Shown here piece by piece: positions 52,001 to 53,277 of a stretch of DNA of 53,277 nucleotides; the stretch's first letter is position 1, and the number at the start of each line of letters is the position of its first letter. Under the pieces are notes generated by a model. That model made no database searches, was not told the origin of the DNA, and saw only the letters and a program-made list of their open reading frames with translations. A program made the translations under genes and the position numbers. The DNA comes from Porphyridium purpureum (Eukaryota > Rhodophyta > Bangiophyceae > Porphyridiales > Porphyridiaceae): positions 1 through 53,277 of the forward strand of contig VRMN01000029.1 in NCBI GenBank assembly GCA_008690995.1. Direction: 5' to 3'.

Positions 52001-53277
52001 GACGGCGGATGCGCAGCGGCGTGACGCGCCGTCGACACATGCGTGTCTGCGGCCGTGTCGGAGCCACTGCGAGTGTCGTCACGCCTGCGCCCGCTCGCTG
52101 TGCAGACTGCACGCGCACCGCTGCGCCCCTTCAAATGCCTCGGCACAACGCGCAGGATCCCGGCATCGACTGCGCTGGTGTGGCACGGACAGCGCAGGCA
52201 GCAAGCAATATCACCGCGCCGCACGCCTGGCGGCCCAGCCCAACCGCTCTGAGCGCGTCCGGTGGCACTGCGGCAAGTGTTTCAGCCGAGTGATTACTGC
52301 CCGCCAAGTGCCGCAGCAGCCCAGCTGGCTCGGCCCACGAGGCCTCACAGCCTGCCACGGGGCACGCGTTCCACAGCGCTCGGCACGCTGGACACTGGCA
52401 CGCGTCTTGGGGCTGCACGTCGCGCACCGCCCATCCGCACGCGTTTCGCCTCAAGTGCAGGCTGGACAGAAGCTCGGCACTCGCTGGCTCCGTCGGATGT
52501 GCCGCACGCCAGTGCTTGCCCAGCTGAGCCGCACTCTGGTAGCGTCGCATGCACTCGGCGGCCGGACATGCGTGCGGCGCTTCGAGCTGCGCCATCCGAG
52601 CCACGCTGCGTCGCGAAATGTCAAAGCCCGCCGGACGGAGCATGCGAGCAGAGCTGCGAACAGATGCGCTGTGGCCAAGCACGGCATCCCTGACCGCTAT
52701 GTGTGCGGCAGGCCCCGCACGCTGGCGCGGTCGTCGTGCGGACCGACGTGTGGCGCGACCGTCTGCCGAGTCTGCGACACTGTGCGGAGATGCCACTGGC
52801 GCGTGCGTGGCTGCCAGCACCCTAGAGCTGGAGATGTGCGCATCCACCACCGCACTCTCTCGCGCAGGACCAGCACGCTCACGCAGTTCCACTGGTCCAC
52901 CCGGCCGACTTTGTAGCCGGCCTCGCCCAGACGCTCGACGAGCGCGGGGGCGTGCGGGAGCCCATTCCGCGTCGCTTTCCTCACTTGAGGCTAGAAGACT
53001 TGCGCCGCGCGGACCGGGCCCTTCCCACGAGTCAGAAAGTGTCTCACTCATGAGCCCCGAAGGGCGAAGCCGCCGAGGGAGCCGGAGTCACAGCGTGGAC
53101 CTCCGGAAGTGCGGGAGCGGCAAACTCTTGGCCGCTGGCACGGCCCACTGCGGAACGGTGGGCGTGGGCCGTCTTGCACTGCATGCAGCGTGCGCGGTGC
53201 TGGTCCCGAGAGTGCGCAGAGCCGCTGAGCGCATGCCATGCTCCACACGGGTCTGCAGCGAGTCCTGCCTCGGCAAG
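49041..53277 (-). mobile_element. LINE-2nd copy: R2-like non-LTR retrotransposon, runs off the window
   Basis: Minus-strand element with N-terminal zinc fingers, reverse transcriptase and C-terminal restriction-like endonuclease. Its 3' end abuts the telomere-like patch at 49005-49037. The 5' end lies past 53277. RLE-type LINEs (R2, R4, CRE, NeSL, Hero) usually insert at specific sequences such as rDNA, spliced-leader or repeat units. The coding region is long and largely open, with about three single frame changes. Confidence 0.88.
49098..53277 (-). pseudogene. R2-like LINE polyprotein (partial at edge)
   Basis: From the N-terminal side: a Cys/His cluster near the window edge (RARCMQCKTAHAH, ~53170), then two C2H2 zinc fingers (CPAAECMRRYQSAAQ... 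~52560 and CPVAGCEASWAEPAG... ~52360) for target binding. A linker (~52200-51300) leads to RT motif 1 (HARLIPLKKKDGGVRPIAV), PDQYGVGRPAG, motif A (LLVDIANAFSCVDR), motif B (GVQQGDPLGPLLFSL), motif C (FWYLDDGS) and CSLGGLGL in the thumb. The endonuclease follows, with PGDLRV, EFDVAVVVP and VSFQAVILDTYGR (49560-49330). The stop is at 49098. The frame changes near 52200, 51000 and 49640. Motifs are intact, so the copy may be recent. Confidence 0.85.

Noticed and set aside
1-53277. tRNA or rRNA genes
   Set aside because: No convincing cloverleaf with T-arm GTTCGANNC and matching acceptor stem, and no rRNA-like stretch, was found by eye. A tRNA scan would be decisive.

Overview
The window comes from a eukaryotic nuclear genome. 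It carries a Ty1/copia LTR retrotransposon with a target duplication, Tc1/mariner elements with TA targets, R2-like non-LTR retrotransposons, a TM9/EMP70 endomembrane protein, a NADPH-oxidase relic, a copper P-type ATPase and a large TKL-like kinase. Coding regions are long and GC-rich, and I saw no convincing introns. AATAAA-type poly(A) signals follow some genes, and short TTAGGG-like stretches occur. An intron-poor unicellular alga, perhaps a red alga of the Porphyridium kind, would fit, but that is inference.

Layout. 0.4-3.3 kb: copper-ATPase, readable through the whole family but crossing frames five times. 3.37-8.65 kb: a whole-looking copia element (minus strand) with identical LTRs. 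8.8-10.6 kb: decayed NADPH oxidase. 10.6-14 kb: no recognisable gene. 14-22.7 kb: two paralogous secreted DUF285/BspA-type repeat proteins flanking an interrupted TM9 gene and an endonuclease/exonuclease/phosphatase (EEP)-like relic. 24.4-26.3 kb: an unrecognised type I membrane protein with four Cys-paired modules. 26.3-29.8 kb: relics, including a second, inverted EEP-like copy. 29.8-31.3 kb: Tc1/mariner element A. 32.0-36.4 kb: MLKL-like helical domain + protein kinase + Sel1 array. 36.5-40.95 kb: Tc1/mariner element B and a Crypton-like tyrosine recombinase. 41-47 kb: a possible small secreted Cys-rich protein, a heat-shock-type regulatory block and unassigned relics. 47.1-53.3 kb (right edge): two related restriction-endonuclease-type LINEs in the same orientation, bordered by telomere-like repeats.

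The most interesting object is the kinase at 31975-36430. Its order (N-terminal helical bundle resembling MLKL/HeLo, kinase with an altered catalytic loop, coiled coil, at least 16 nearly identical 111-bp Sel1 units) resembles cell-death and innate-immunity signalling proteins, with a fast-evolving repeat region as a candidate sensor. A second theme is decay. Several host genes keep all family motifs but are broken by single-base frame changes, whereas the recombinase and Tc1-B stay in one frame and are broken only by stops reachable by C-to-T change. Base-level read support would separate assembly error from real decay.
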